Made by a program: the position numbers and the translations under genes. A DNA stretch of 64,000 nt from Stieleria bergensis (GTDB taxonomy: Bacteria; Planctomycetota; Planctomycetia; Pirellulales; Pirellulaceae), in NCBI GenBank assembly GCA_007745635.1, contig CP036272.1, positions 4,929,488-4,993,487 on the forward strand, given 5' to 3'. Below the pieces are notes generated by a model, which saw only the letters and a program-made list of their open reading frames with translations, was not told the origin of the DNA and did not search any database. Shown in pieces: positions 48,468 to 58,249 of this stretch (position 1 is the first letter of the stretch; each line of letters begins with the position of its first letter).

Positions 48468-49517
48468 CTATGGCTTGGCTTCTAACACCATATTGAAGGG
48501 GGTTTCTGCAATGCGCCGCAAGGAGCTGAATCCAGCCTCTTCAACGATCAGCTGCCGGAGTCGTTTCTCGCCGGCCTGAGCTCCCAGTGCCGCCCCTGTC
48601 TCCTGGGCTAATGACGTGGGCACGCAGACCATGGTCGAGCCACTGTAATACAGTCGCCCGACGGGGTTCAAATTTTCTGCCAATGAGTCGCCAGCCATCG
48701 GCTCAACGATCATGCAGACACCCTCGGCGCCAAGCATCTCTTTGACATGCCGCATTGCGGCAACCGGATCGCCCATATCGTGCAGACAGTCAAAGATGGT
48801 GACCAAATCAAAACCACCTGAAACCGCGTTTGCCGAACTGATGTCGAACTTCAGGTTTCCTAATGCCAGCGGGGCAGCATGTTCACGCGCCGCCTCGATG
48901 GAAGGTTCATGAAAATCCACTCCCAAGAATTGCGAATTCGGAAAGCCCTTGGCCATCATGGTTGTGGTCAGACCGTGCCCGCAACCGATATCAGCGACGT
49001 TTGCTCCGGACTGTAACTTTTCCAACCCCCCTTCGAGCGCGGGCAACCAGGCTTGCAAAAGATGGTTCTCGTATCCGGGCCGAAAAAACTGTGCCACCGC
49101 ACAGGCGAGGCAGGTCGTTTGGCTTCCCCAAGGAATCCCCTGCCCTGTTTTGAAAGCCTCTCGCACCAGTGGCTCGTTTTGTGCAAACGCCGCCGCTGCG
49201 CTGAATCCCGGCGCCATGTAAACTGGGCTGGATCGATCAGCGAACACGTAACTTTGCTCTGCCGTCATAAAAAATGTGTCAGACTCAGGATCGTAACCAA
49301 TGTATTTGGATGCCGCCTGAGCGCTAAGCCATTCGCGAAGGTAACGTTCATTGACGTCAGCTTTTTGAGCCAACTCTTGCGCGGTACATGGTCCCGCATC
49401 GGTCAGCATTTCGTACAGGCCCAGTCGTTCACCAATCTGCACCAAGGGCACACTGAACGCTCCGCCCAAATCTTGAAGCAACTGACCTAACAACGCATTG
49501 AGTTCGTTTTCATCCAT
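48468..49517 (-). CDS. SAM-dependent methyltransferase with winged-helix head
   Basis: A 349-residue protein. ATG 49517 is chosen because an agaggggg Shine-Dalgarno-like run sits about 8 bases upstream; the open frame further up is a readthrough of the tRNA-Leu gene. Residues about 20-90 form a winged-helix/dimerisation-like domain (IGERLGLYEMLTDAGPCTAQ, ELAQKADVNERYLREWL). The Rossmann methyltransferase domain has motif I VADIGCGHGLTTTMMA, motif II QFLGVDFHEPSIEAA and a DLVTIFDCLHDMGDP block. This architecture is shared by small-molecule O-methyltransferases and by related proteins in many bacteria. The substrate is unknown. No biosynthetic neighbours are seen. Confidence 0.88.
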   Translation of the reverse strand: MDENELNALLGQLLQDLGGAFSVPLVQIGERLGLYEMLTDAGPCTAQELAQKADVNERYLREWLSAQAASKYIGYDPESDTFFMTAEQSYVFADRSSPVYMAPGFSAAAAFAQNEPLVREAFKTGQGIPWGSQTTCLACAVAQFFRPGYENHLLQAWLPALEGGLEKLQSGANVADIGCGHGLTTTMMAKGFPNSQFLGVDFHEPSIEAAREHAAPLALGNLKFDISSANAVSGGFDLVTIFDCLHDMGDPVAAMRHVKEMLGAEGVCMIVEPMAGDSLAENLNPVGRLYYSGSTMVCVPTSLAQETGAALGAQAGEKRLRQLIVEEAGFSSLRRIAETPFNMVLEAKP

Positions 49518-49683
49518 CGCGTGTCCCCCTCTGTGTTCGGCTGATGACTGATCAAACGAACCATTAGAGCGGCACTGCAACGGATTGTGGTACCCAGTGC
49601 GAGGGCACGATCCGACATTGCCAAAAAAGACAGGCGAGAAACGGCGCCAACAGAAAAGCTGGCCCGACGGCCAGAAAAGCAAG

Positions 49684-49769
49684 TACCCGGGGCGGGACTC
49701 GAACCCGCACAGCCGCATTTGGCCGGGGGATTTTAAATCCCCTGTGTCTGCCAATTCCACCACCCGGGC
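49684..49769 (-). tRNA. tRNA-Leu (anticodon UAA)
   Basis: An 86-base class II tRNA on the minus strand. The acceptor starts gcccggg and pairs with cccgggt (one G-U pair at the end). The anticodon stem gggga/tcccc closes the loop tttaaaa, giving anticodon taa. A long variable arm (ccggccaaatgcggctg) and the T loop ttcgagt in gcggg-cccgc follow. CCA is not encoded. It reads leucine codon UUA. Confidence 0.95.
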
Positions 49770-50005
49770 TGATTGCTGCCATCAATGATGGCCAGCGGAC
49801 CAAGCGAAACTTGCAATGTTCAAGCCGTTGGCCATGACACTCAAACAGAGTCAAGTGGGCGAAGGTGGGTTCGCCTGCTTGATGGCTCTGATCGAACAAT
49901 TGCAGATTCTAGCGTCACCGGCAGCATTTCAGAACCCCTGCCGGACGAGTTCTGCCAGAAGTCACAAGCTGTGACTCTGATCGAGCACGAAGCCCGAACA
50001 CGGAC

Positions 50006-51958
50006 TCACTGATCGACCGCGCGAGCCGTCTGCAATGGACGTCCGAGCTGCATTTTCCAATAGCTTTTTCCAGGGCCCGCCTGAGTGGCAATCAACGCTC
50101 GACGCTGGTCGACCGGCAAAGGATGCGTCATGACGTGGTACAAGTCATGCAAAATCTGAGGATGATCGCCGTAGTAGCTGTGTCCCAGCAAACTGAGATC
50201 AATGCCGGTCACATCAATGGTTTCCACCCCGGGGACGACGGTGATCTCTGCGCCTCCTTCTCCAGCCCTGGCGTAACCATGAACCTTCTTCGATGCGACC
50301 AACGCTTGGTCGTCGGACGAAGCGTACAACGTCACGCGATCTGCCAGCGGAATCAGAGCGGGAGCCAAGTCCCGTCGAAACACATCGGCGTCAACGTCGG
50401 GAGCGGCAAAGACGACTTGCCCAAAGCTTGCTCCGCCGGGCACCATTGCCGGTGCTTTCCTGGGAGCCACCGCTGCATCTGTTGACGCGGCTAAACTTGC
50501 CGAGTCCAAACGGAGATCACTGGCGATCTCTTTCAACACTGCGGTGGTGGGGCGGTTGCCCATACTGTGAGCGATCACGTTCACTTTTTGAACGCCATTG
50601 ACCTGAGCCAACTCCAGGAGGAACTGCTTCAAATGCGTGGCTGTCCAGCGGGCGTTGGTCTCGTCGATCGTGTAACCAGAAAGACTGCCTTGGCTGGGCC
50701 AGGAATAACAAACCGCCACACCGTCAAACGGCAAGTCCACCGCAAGCTGAGCGGTCCGCTGGACGGCTGACTCAAATGTCACGTTGTAACCGTGCACAAA
50801 CACCATCGCTTCGGGCTGGTTGGCGCTGGCCACGGTGTCGGCGAGTTGTGACTGGAATTGATCCTGATCCAATTCCACTGCCGAGCGAAGGACAACATGC
50901 TTGCGCTGGTCTTCTGCGAATTCAAACCGAAACACGCTCGGCCGAGGAACATCACCACGCTCTCGCTCCAGCGGCACGGTGACTCGACTGATTCCACGAA
51001 CAAAGCGACCGCGCGCCGCCCCATAATTGACGCCGTGCTTTTGAAGGTGCGTCGAACCGGCGGCAAGAATGATGCCGCAAATGAGCACCGATGCAGCACC
51101 GAACAAGCCCATGACGCCCGCCGCAAACAGATTGCGACGCAACCACTGCCCGATCGCCAACACTGCGAAAACAATCGATGCGATCAGCACGGTATAGAAG
51201 CTCTTGCGATTCCCTGCGATCCGGTACTGAGATAAACCCACCGGATCGGACAAGCGATCGGTTGCGTAAAAAACAGGGACAGTCAGATAACCCGCGTCGC
51301 GATCGATCGTTGCGCCAGCTGGCCCGACCGCTGGCCCGACAGCGGCGCTGTCAGTACCGGATGGATCTCCAGCGGCCGGATTGGGACTGCCTGTGGCGAT
51401 CGCCTCACTGGGCGCTGCTTGAGCAGGCTGCTCGGGTTCGGCAGCTTGCTCGGGTTCGGCAGCCATCTGCAGCGGCATCTGCACCGGAGCTGCTTTGTCA
51501 ACACGCGGAGCTGCCATCTCAACACGCGGAGCTGCCATCTCAACACGCGGAGCTGCCATCTCAACACGCGGAGCTGCCATCTCAACACGCGGGGCTGCTT
51601 GCGATCGGCGGAACTCCATTTGCGGCAACGGCACGGTCTGAAGCTCTGAAGATTCGACCAAGTCGTCAGGGTTCAGCACTGGAGGGAAGGCATCGTCCAG
51701 CGGCTTGTCCAGCAGCTTGTCCAGCGGCTTGTCCAGCAGGGGCTGTGAATCGCCGCCTTCCACCGCATCCAGCGGCGGCGGTGCTTGAGCCATTTTATCG
51801 GGGCCGGGTTCGGGCTCAGCAGGAGCGTCAGCAGACTCACCCCCACAGCCAACCAGGATCAAGCACAGCAAGATGACGGGACTTGTCCGCCGAACAAGCT
51901 TGGTTGCCCCACTGCTGTACCCTGCACTCCTTCGCCCCACCACGTTCATCGCTGGCAT
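50006..51958 (-). CDS. Lipoprotein alpha/beta hydrolase (DUF900-type) with heptapeptide repeats
   Basis: A 650-residue protein. The N-terminus ends in a lipobox, LILVGC (Cys about 38). Residues about 40-210 are low complexity: an LDKPLDKL repeat, then five APRVEMA-like heptads, then Pro/Ala/Glu-rich linker. Two membrane helices follow (YTVLIASIVFAVLAIGQWL and FAAGVMGLFGAASVLICGII). The C-terminal alpha/beta-hydrolase domain has MVFVHGYNVTFESAVQRTAQ, the nucleophile elbow VNVIAHSMGN and FAAPDVDADVF, typical of the DUF900 esterase-like family, with a candidate catalytic His in the LGHSYYGDHP region. It is anchored in the membrane or outer membrane; substrate unknown. Confidence 0.85.
   Translation of the reverse strand: MPAMNVVGRRSAGYSSGATKLVRRTSPVILLCLILVGCGGESADAPAEPEPGPDKMAQAPPPLDAVEGGDSQPLLDKPLDKLLDKPLDDAFPPVLNPDDLVESSELQTVPLPQMEFRRSQAAPRVEMAAPRVEMAAPRVEMAAPRVEMAAPRVDKAAPVQMPLQMAAEPEQAAEPEQPAQAAPSEAIATGSPNPAAGDPSGTDSAAVGPAVGPAGATIDRDAGYLTVPVFYATDRLSDPVGLSQYRIAGNRKSFYTVLIASIVFAVLAIGQWLRRNLFAAGVMGLFGAASVLICGIILAAGSTHLQKHGVNYGAARGRFVRGISRVTVPLERERGDVPRPSVFRFEFAEDQRKHVVLRSAVELDQDQFQSQLADTVASANQPEAMVFVHGYNVTFESAVQRTAQLAVDLPFDGVAVCYSWPSQGSLSGYTIDETNARWTATHLKQFLLELAQVNGVQKVNVIAHSMGNRPTTAVLKEIASDLRLDSASLAASTDAAVAPRKAPAMVPGGASFGQVVFAAPDVDADVFRRDLAPALIPLADRVTLYASSDDQALVASKKVHGYARAGEGGAEITVVPGVETIDVTGIDLSLLGHSYYGDHPQILHDLYHVMTHPLPVDQRRALIATQAGPGKSYWKMQLGRPLQTARAVDQ
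51498..51602 (-). repeat. 21-base coding minisatellite (APRVEMA heptads)
   Basis: Five units of 21 bases (51498, 51519, 51540, 51561, 51582). The first four are essentially identical at the DNA level and the last is degenerate. On the minus strand they encode APRVEMA repeats in the linker of the hydrolase lipoprotein. The near-perfect DNA identity suggests recent slippage or amplification. Confidence 0.92.
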
Positions 51959-52313
51959 CCTTGCATTCGCTCTTGTGATCCAAGTTGTCCTGGTCCTGGT
52001 CCTGGTCAGCGAAACGTTGCGGAAACGGACGCTGCTTCATCGCGCCAGTTTAGCCAGCTGGGGGCTTGCAAGTCGAGAGCATCCTGAATGCGAGCGATTG
52101 CCAACCAGCATCATCGCATCCAAGACGCAGCGTTCAGGACCGATGGCCGTGAATTTTGTCGCGCCGAATTTTGTCGCGCCGAATTTTGTCGCGCCGAATT
52201 TTGTCGCGCCGAATTTTGTCGCGCCGAATTTTGTCGCGTGGGGCTTCCCAGCCATGACATCAAGCAGTGCTCCGCCGCTGGCCAGGCCAGCGATGCAGCG
52301 CCGGAGCTGGCAA
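51959..52313. other. Intergenic region with a 15-base minisatellite
   Basis: It separates the hydrolase lipoprotein gene from the epimerase gene, both on the minus strand. Its middle is the six-unit repeat at 52151-52240. Several frames stay open through the repeat only because the unit length is a multiple of three, so I do not call a gene. Confidence 0.6.
52151..52240 (+). repeat. Six-copy 15-base tandem repeat
   Basis: Unit gaattttgtcgcgcc, six copies from 52151 to 52240; only the last copy differs, at its two end bases (tg for cc). It is non-coding by position and A+T-richer than its surroundings. It lies upstream of the hydrolase lipoprotein start by about 190 bases. Confidence 0.95.
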
Positions 52314-53372
52314 TCAGCGCGTCGAGAGGGTGTCTTTGCGAGGCTCTGTAACAGTGCTTCCTGCGCTGAGCCAACCGTTATCCAAATACCACTGCGCGGT
52401 CTGATTCAAGCGTTCTTGCAGACTGAAGACGGGCTGGAATCCCAATTGCTCGCGCAGCTTGCCGGGGTCGCAGGTCCAGCAACCGGCTGCGGCTTCGCGG
52501 GTCTTGTCCAAGTTCAGAATATGAGGTCGACCGCGTAGCTTGCTGACCCACTGATTGACCGCCGAGACGGCCCACAGCGCCGGCATGGGGATCGGGATCA
52601 CGCGTGTGGAGCGCAGCCCCATCGCTTTGCCAATCATGCGGCCGAGTTCTGCGTACGTGGGCTGATGATGGTCGCCCACATAGAAGATGCCCTGGCCATC
52701 GGGATTGGGCTTGGTCAAACGTTGGCCGCGCCGCGCGACAGCCGTCAAGTTTTGGCAAAGATCGTCCACGTGGACGACAGACATTTTGCCGTTGCCCTTG
52801 CCGGGAGTGACATGCACTCCGAAACGCGAAGCGCTTTGGAACATTTCAAATCCGTCTTTGTCGCCGGGTCCCAAGACAATCGGCGGCCGCACAATGGAAA
52901 TCGGCAGCCGATCGGCGTAGCTCGCAACCGCTCGTTCCCCCATCAATTTACTGCGTCCATAATTCGAAACAGGCGCTTCGCAGTCACTCTCCTGACGCGC
53001 TCGATCGGAGGTACTGGGACCTGACGCAGCGAGTGAGGACACATGCACGAGCACAGGTTTGGCATCCTGTTTCAGGCAGGCTCTGGCAACCGAGCGAGGA
53101 CCGTGCACATTGGCGCGCACGAAACCGCGTAAGCCAAGAGACTTTGTGGTGCCCGCCAAATTGAACACCGTCTGACAACCCTCAACGGCTCGTGCCAGAG
53201 CATTGTCGTCAGTCAGCTCACCAACGACATATTCCGGGCTGTACGGATCCAAGCGACTTCGATCGGAGGTTTTCCGAACCAGACAGCGAACTTCAACGCC
53301 CTGTTGTTTCAGAAGTCGCACCAGTTGAGCGCCAATAAATCCGGTGGCCCCGGTAATCAGAACCTGTTTCAT
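52314..53372 (-). CDS. NAD-dependent epimerase/dehydratase (extended SDR)
   Basis: A 352-residue Rossmann-fold protein. The N-terminus, MKQVLITGATGFIGAQL, has the extended-SDR TGxxGxxG motif; the catalytic YxxxK is in SNYGRSKLMGERA, with the Ser in HVSSLAASGPS. The middle IVRPPIVLGPGD and VVHVDDLCQNL blocks are typical of sugar- or steroid-type SDRs. The C-terminus (TCDPGKLREQLGFQP, LNQTAQWYLDNGWL) is usual for nucleotide-sugar epimerase-like members. The exact substrate is not readable. It is followed on the same strand by the hydrolase gene, 355 bases away. Confidence 0.88.
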   Translation of the reverse strand: MKQVLITGATGFIGAQLVRLLKQQGVEVRCLVRKTSDRSRLDPYSPEYVVGELTDDNALARAVEGCQTVFNLAGTTKSLGLRGFVRANVHGPRSVARACLKQDAKPVLVHVSSLAASGPSTSDRARQESDCEAPVSNYGRSKLMGERAVASYADRLPISIVRPPIVLGPGDKDGFEMFQSASRFGVHVTPGKGNGKMSVVHVDDLCQNLTAVARRGQRLTKPNPDGQGIFYVGDHHQPTYAELGRMIGKAMGLRSTRVIPIPMPALWAVSAVNQWVSKLRGRPHILNLDKTREAAAGCWTCDPGKLREQLGFQPVFSLQERLNQTAQWYLDNGWLSAGSTVTEPRKDTLSTR

Positions 53373-53859
53373 CTCACAATGCCCCGCTACTTCAATGGCT
53401 GTGGTTTGGTCTTGAGTCGTTCTTGCGTTGCGACCAAGGACCTCCCTGCTAGAAATCTCCCGCGCTGCTCATCCTTGTGTTGCCCATGAGCGTTTCAACG
53501 GACTGGTCATTGGTTCAAAATTGGTGTTCCAACTCAATTTTAGTTACCCGATCAATGGCCAGATCAAATTCTTCGGCAGGCTGATCGGTTTCAAAACACT
53601 TCGCAGGTTTGACACCATACAACCGGACTTGCCTTTTGCCGCTAACTTGTAGAATCTGCCTCGGCCTCGGCCAAACTGATGGCGGAGGAAGGTTTAGATT
53701 CTGTTACGATCAAGAAATCGGACCGGAGAGGATAGCGATGAAATCAGTTATGGCGCCCTTAACCATTGAATGAAGGCAAGCTACACCTCGTTCTGTGGAA
53801 CTGAATGAGTCGCTCCGATCCACACCCTGTTTGGAACACGATGATGAGGAGGCAGCATC
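53373..53859. other. Divergent region upstream of hppA
   Basis: About 490 bases between the start of the epimerase gene (minus) and hppA (plus). It contains no strong hairpin or repeat. The last 20 bases carry a good ribosome-binding site for hppA (gaggagg, about 8 bases before ATG 53860). Promoters for both genes are expected here. Confidence 0.5.
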
Positions 53860-55860
53860 ATGAGTTATCAGTGGGTAGTCCCGTCGGCGGGAATTGCAGG
53901 TTTGGTGGTTGCGGCGGCAGTGACGCGTTCGATTCTGCAACGACCGGCGGGTGACAGCAAGGTCCAGGAGATCGCCAGTGCGATCCGGCTTGGCGCGATC
54001 ATCTATCTGCGTCAGCAGTACACCGTGCTGGCGGCCGTGGTGGTGATGGTTGCTGGGATCATGGCTTGGTTGCTCTCACCGACCGCTGCGGTTGCCTTTG
54101 TCAGTGGGGCGATCGGGTCTTCTGCAGCTGGCATCATAGGAATGCTCACGGCCACAAAAGCCAATAGTCGCACCGCTGTTGCCGCCAAAGAGCAGGGCAG
54201 TGTCGGTGCGTTCATGGTGGCGGTGATGAGTGGCATCGTGATGGGTTTAACAGTTGCCTCCATTGGCCTGATCGGGCTGGGCAGCATGTATGTGTTTTTG
54301 GACGTCACCGAGGAATCACTGACCCTGTTTAGCGCCTTTGGAATGGGCGCCTCATTGGTGGCGCTGTTCGCGCGTGTCGGCGGTGGGATTTTCACCAAGT
54401 GTGCCGATGTCGGCGCTGACTTGGTCGGCAAATTAGAAGCAGACATTCCGGAGGATGATCCGCGCAACCCTGGCGTGATCGCGGACAACGTCGGTGACAA
54501 TGTCGGCGATGTGGCTGGCATGGGCGCCGACATTTTCGAATCCTATTGCGGCTCGATTATCTCGGCGATCGCCATCGCCCTGGTCCTGAGTGCCGAAGAG
54601 ACCGATGCCTTGGGTGGTAAAGCCGCCCTGATTGGGCTGCCCTTGTTTTTGTCCGCCGCTGGCTTGGCGGTCTCATTGCTGGCGATGCTGATCATGAAAC
54701 CAATTGCCGCCAAGAGCGCCGCTGATGCTTTGCGCTGGGGCATGGTGGGATCGAGTGTCCTATTCGTGCCAACGATCTTTTTGGTGCTGTGGTTGCTAGG
54801 TGTCAAACCCAATGTGGGCTGGGCAGTGGTCTGCGGAGCACTCACAGGCGTCGTGATTGGCTTGTCCACCGAGTACTACACCCGGGGACGAAAAGTGGAA
54901 CGCATTGCTGAAACAGGCAAGACTGGCCCGGCGACGGTGATCATCAGTGGCACCGCAGTTGGGATGGAATCCATCGTGATTCCGATTGTTTCGATTTCGG
55001 TCGCGATCTTGATTGCCACTTCACTTGCCGGCGTGTACGGGGTTGCCATGGCAGCGGTTGGCATGCTGGCCACCGTCGGGATGATCATGACGGTCGATGC
55101 TTATGGCCCGGTCGCAGACAACGCCGGTGGCATTGCCGAAATGTCAGCAATGGGGCCAGAGACCCGAGAAATCACCGACGAACTGGACGAAGTCGGCAAC
55201 ACCACCGCAGCGGTCGGCAAGGGATTTGCCATCGGCGCCGCTGCGTTAACTTCACTCGCGGTCATTAGCGCCTTTCTAAAAGTGATCGAGCCATCGTTTC
55301 CCGGTGGGCTGCAAATCGATAGCCCGCGTGTGTTGGCGGGCATGTTCATCGGCGGCATGCTGCCGTTCTTGTTCAGTGCTTTGACGCTAAACGCCGTGGG
55401 CGACGCAGCCTTTGAGATGGTGGAAGAAATTCGTCGTCAGTTTCGCGAGATTCCCGGACTGATGGAAGGAAAAGCGAAACCGGATCACGCCAGCTGTATC
55501 AAGATTGCTGGCGCTGCGGCACTGCGACGAACGCCACTACCGGCGGTCATCGCGCTCGCGACGCCACCGCTGGTGGGTTTCTTTGTCGGAGCGGATGCAC
55601 TGGGGGGATTACTGGTCGGATCCATGCTGACGGGTGTTTTGCTGGCGATCTTGCTAAGCAACGCTGGAGGGGCCTGGGACAACGCCAAGAAGTACGTCGA
55701 ACAAGACAACCTGGGCGGCAAAGGCTCTGACGTTCACCATGCCTGCGTGATTGGGGACACGGTGGGCGATCCGTTTAAAGACACTTCAGGGCCGGCGTTG
55801 AATATCCTGATCAAAGTCCTGGCAGTCACCAGCCTGGTGATCGCCCCTTTGTTGCTGTAA
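53860..55860 (+). CDS. hppA: Membrane-bound ion-translocating pyrophosphatase, K+-dependent type
   Basis: A 666-residue integral membrane protein with about 16 helices that couples pyrophosphate hydrolysis to cation export. Substrate-binding motifs are present: [20 protein letters not shown] with [20 protein letters not shown], and near the C-terminus [12 protein letters not shown] and [14 protein letters not shown]. At the potassium-dependence site it has [10 protein letters not shown] (Ala450, Gly453) instead of the Lys/Thr of K+-independent forms. In helix 6 the acidic residue is in DIFESYCGS (Glu227), the place known from Na+-pumping enzymes such as that of Thermotoga maritima. The pumped ion could therefore be Na+ rather than, or besides, H+. 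It faces a PiT-like transporter tail to tail. Confidence 0.95.
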   Translation: MSYQWVVPSAGIAGLVVAAAVTRSILQRPAGDSKVQEIASAIRLGAIIYLRQQYTVLAAVVVMVAGIMAWLLSPTAAVAFVSGAIGSSAAGIIGMLTATKANSRTAVAAKEQGSVGAFMVAVMSGIVMGLTVASIGLIGLGSMYVFLDVTEESLTLFSAFGMGASLVALFARVGGGIFTKCADVGADLVGKLEADIPEDDPRNPGVIADNVGDNVGDVAGMGADIFESYCGSIISAIAIALVLSAEETDALGGKAALIGLPLFLSAAGLAVSLLAMLIMKPIAAKSAADALRWGMVGSSVLFVPTIFLVLWLLGVKPNVGWAVVCGALTGVVIGLSTEYYTRGRKVERIAETGKTGPATVIISGTAVGMESIVIPIVSISVAILIATSLAGVYGVAMAAVGMLATVGMIMTVDAYGPVADNAGGIAEMSAMGPETREITDELDEVGNTTAAVGKGFAIGAAALTSLAVISAFLKVIEPSFPGGLQIDSPRVLAGMFIGGMLPFLFSALTLNAVGDAAFEMVEEIRRQFREIPGLMEGKAKPDHASCIKIAGAAALRRTPLPAVIALATPPLVGFFVGADALGGLLVGSMLTGVLLAILLSNAGGAWDNAKKYVEQDNLGGKGSDVHHACVIGDTVGDPFKDTSGPALNILIKVLAVTSLVIAPLLL

Positions 55861-55903
55861 ACCCAGGAGACCGAATCAATCCCTTGCGAAAACGCGTCGC
55901 TGC

Positions 55904-56962
55904 TCAATGCAGTGGCGTGTTGGCAAGGGCCGCGTTTTGTTCCCTGGCACCCTTTGGTTCAACGGTCTTGGTGACCGGTTCGCTGGCGGTCAACGATGAG
56001 CCTTCGTTTAGCGAATGGTTGATCCCGGGCAAACCGATCGCCAGCAAGACACTGATGGCCAACCCGATTCCCGCCTTGGCTCCATCGGACAAGACCAGCT
56101 TGCCGGTTGCCTTGAGTGATTTCTGTTTGCTGTTGAGCGTGATGGCGATTTCTCGTCCGGCCAGCAACCCCAGGAACACCCAGGTCGTGCTCATCGGCAT
56201 GTTGTTCAATTCTTTGAAGAACAACAGAATGAAGGCATACAGGAAATCAACAACCGTCGCCGACCGGATGTCCGTCGTGTTGGTCTTGGAGAGGACAATC
56301 TTTTGAATTTCGCCACCACGAAACGCAAAGATAATCGCATGCAGAACCAACATTGTGACCGCAGCGAACACCAGATAGGCAATGCTTAGTCGACGCGGAA
56401 GGTAGACGAAGATATTTGCCAAGTCATGCATCAGCCACAGGCTCCATAGGAACCCAGTCGAGCACCATTGCAGGGCGACCCAGGTCCGTCCGGGCGCGTC
56501 ACTGGGCGAATCGATCCAACGCTTTTCAAGAGTCTTGGCGACATAACGATAAACCAATAAGCCAAGCACAAATGCGACCACGTACCCCATCAGCGACTTG
56601 GTCAGCATGCCGCCCATATTGCTAGGCGCAAACATGGTCAGCACCAAGAACGTCGTACTGACCGGAATCCCAAATCGAGTCAGGACCAGCACCACAACAG
56701 GTGGGATCACATGCAACCAGGTCAATCCACCTGCCGGCTCGGGGAACTTTTCAAGCCGCCCGTACGTGACGTCCCCGTCATAGCGAAACCAACTGTAGAG
56801 AAAGACAATCAGCAGCACGCTGCCAGCATACAACCACAGCACCCACCAGGGACGTTTCGAGTTAGAACTCAAAAAGGTACCCAAAGTTTGAATCGCATCA
56901 TTGGCAACGATTGCATAAGCGGCGATCAGGAAACCGATCAACGCAATGATCTCAGCGTTCAT
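55904..56962 (-). CDS. PiT-like inorganic anion/phosphate transporter
   Basis: A 352-residue protein with about 9-10 hydrophobic helices. The N-terminal half has [20 protein letters not shown], close to the GxNDxAN signature of PiT phosphate transporters, and the block [18 protein letters not shown] resembles the second PiT motif. In the C-terminal half [12 protein letters not shown] and [19 protein letters not shown] repeat this arrangement, as expected from the internal duplication of the family. ATG 56962 is preferred; 20 more codons are open upstream. Phosphate is the best guess, since the family also includes sulfate transporters. Its 43-base convergent spacing to hppA makes a phosphate/pyrophosphate theme possible. 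Confidence 0.7.
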   Translation of the reverse strand: MNAEIIALIGFLIAAYAIVANDAIQTLGTFLSSNSKRPWWVLWLYAGSVLLIVFLYSWFRYDGDVTYGRLEKFPEPAGGLTWLHVIPPVVVLVLTRFGIPVSTTFLVLTMFAPSNMGGMLTKSLMGYVVAFVLGLLVYRYVAKTLEKRWIDSPSDAPGRTWVALQWCSTGFLWSLWLMHDLANIFVYLPRRLSIAYLVFAAVTMLVLHAIIFAFRGGEIQKIVLSKTNTTDIRSATVVDFLYAFILLFFKELNNMPMSTTWVFLGLLAGREIAITLNSKQKSLKATGKLVLSDGAKAGIGLAISVLLAIGLPGINHSLNEGSSLTASEPVTKTVEPKGAREQNAALANTPLH

Positions 56963-57310
56963 GAGCCGTCTGTGGTTGCCAGCGTGGGTGAGTGAAGGAA
57001 AATCAAGACGATTGGAAGGCAAGAGCCCTCAATTCGGCTGCGGCCCAGCCGGGATCTTACCAGATGCTTAGCCGGTCGGTAGGAGAGCCCCCTCTGAGGA
57101 TCTATACATCACCCGGGTGCGACTGATGAGAGATTGCTCACATTGCCACAGAGTGGTTTCCCTCAACAAACAACCGCGTCTGCACGATCCGCGCCAAACA
57201 CAGGCTTAATCGGTAGAACAATAAAGCAGGGCGACGAACTGGGCTGGGAACAACAACGCGAGATAAAAAACTTACCGAGACAGGGGCACACTTACCGGGA
57301 CGCAGCACAC
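56963..57310. other. Intergenic region with three near-copies of a 19-20-base repeat
   Basis: About 350 bases between the transporter start and the end of the esterase gene. At the right end are cttaccgagacaggggcaca (57271), a diverged copy (57291) and a third copy (57310) that runs into the esterase gene and supplies its stop codon. The remainder shows nothing recognisable. Confidence 0.55.
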
Positions 57311-57328
57311 TTACCGAGACAGGGGCTT
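57271..57328 (+). repeat. Short tandem repeat at the 3' end of the esterase gene
   Basis: Three units beginning cttaccg: 57271-57290, 57291-57309 and 57310-57328. Units one and three share cttaccgagacaggggc exactly; unit two differs. On the minus strand unit three encodes the last residues of the esterase (PLSR and stop). Confidence 0.8.
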
Positions 57329-58249
57329 GGGCAACTGTTCATGTAACTGCTCGGCAAGTCGGTCCAAACGCCGCGTGGCGTAGAACTCGCTGCCGCCATG
57401 CTGACCACCAGAGACGACCTCCAGACGAACCGGAAGTTTCTGCACACGATAGGCTTTCATTAACTCCACCGACTGGTCAAACGGCATCTGCGGGTCAGCG
57501 TCGCCATGAATCAGCCATAACGCTGGATCCTCTGGCCCCACGTGGTTCACCGGACTTGCCAATTTGGCTAATGCTGTTTGTTGCTTGGGCTGACCACCGA
57601 GCAAGAGTTCCAGTGCTGGCACGCGGACGCGAAGGCCATGTGGAGTCGATTGAGCCAAAATGGTTTCCAAGTTGGCTGCTCCGTAAAACGAGACGATTGC
57701 TTGGACGCTTGATGAGGTGTCAAGATGCTCACCCACGCTGCCTTCCAATGGCTTGCTGTGATTCGATGTGCCGATCAAAGCAGCTAGATGTCCGCCCGCC
57801 GAGGCGCCAGCGATAACGAATCGATTGGGGGCAATGCCCAGTTGGTCCGCGTTCGCGCGCAGGTAGCGGATCGCTGCCTTAATGTCAAAGGCTTGTGCTG
57901 GAAACTTTGCTTCACCGCTCAAACGATAATCGACGCTGGCAATGGCAAAGCCATGCTGCAGCAGATGCTTTACTGGCACGCTGGCCTTTGACCCCGCTCG
58001 CCAAGCGCCACCGTGCACCCAAACAATCAGTGGCGCCCCGTCCCCCACAACCTCTGCTTGACGATCCGCAGCCCGCGCAGTCGGCAGGTACAGATCCAAA
58101 TGCAGTTCTCGTTCACCGAGCTTGGCATAAGGAATGTCAGCGTGATCAGGTGATTGAGCAGTCAGTGACATCGGCCAGGGATGAATGCAAAGACAAAGCC
58201 AGGGAACCACGGCACACAACAAACGATGCCTGAATGGGGAAGATCTCAT
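57311..58249 (-). CDS. Secreted alpha/beta hydrolase (BD-FAE/esterase-lipase type)
   Basis: A 312-residue protein. ATG 58249 begins a signal peptide (RHRLLCAVVPWLCLCIHPW). The oxyanion block is VWVHGGAWRAGSK, the nucleophile elbow IAGASAGGHLAAL (GxSxG), the Asp is in LIHGDADPQMPFDQS and the His in SGGQHGGSEFY. This is the BD-FAE/carboxylesterase group that removes feruloyl, acetyl or similar esters from glycans. It diverges from a secreted sulfatase across 154 bases, and the pair may act on the same decorated polysaccharide. Its last codons come from the 57310 repeat. Confidence 0.88.
   Translation of the reverse strand: MRSSPFRHRLLCAVVPWLCLCIHPWPMSLTAQSPDHADIPYAKLGERELHLDLYLPTARAADRQAEVVGDGAPLIVWVHGGAWRAGSKASVPVKHLLQHGFAIASVDYRLSGEAKFPAQAFDIKAAIRYLRANADQLGIAPNRFVIAGASAGGHLAALIGTSNHSKPLEGSVGEHLDTSSSVQAIVSFYGAANLETILAQSTPHGLRVRVPALELLLGGQPKQQTALAKLASPVNHVGPEDPALWLIHGDADPQMPFDQSVELMKAYRVQKLPVRLEVVSGGQHGGSEFYATRRLDRLAEQLHEQLPKPLSR

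Noticed and set aside
49518..49763. N-terminal extension of the methyltransferase
   Set aside because: It is a translation of the tRNA-Leu gene and its flank; a good ribosome-binding site supports ATG 49517.
51873..52538. Plus-strand open frame with repeated NFVAP pentapeptides
   Set aside because: The repeats come from the 15-base minisatellite, which stays open in every frame, and the frame overlaps the ends of two firm minus-strand genes.
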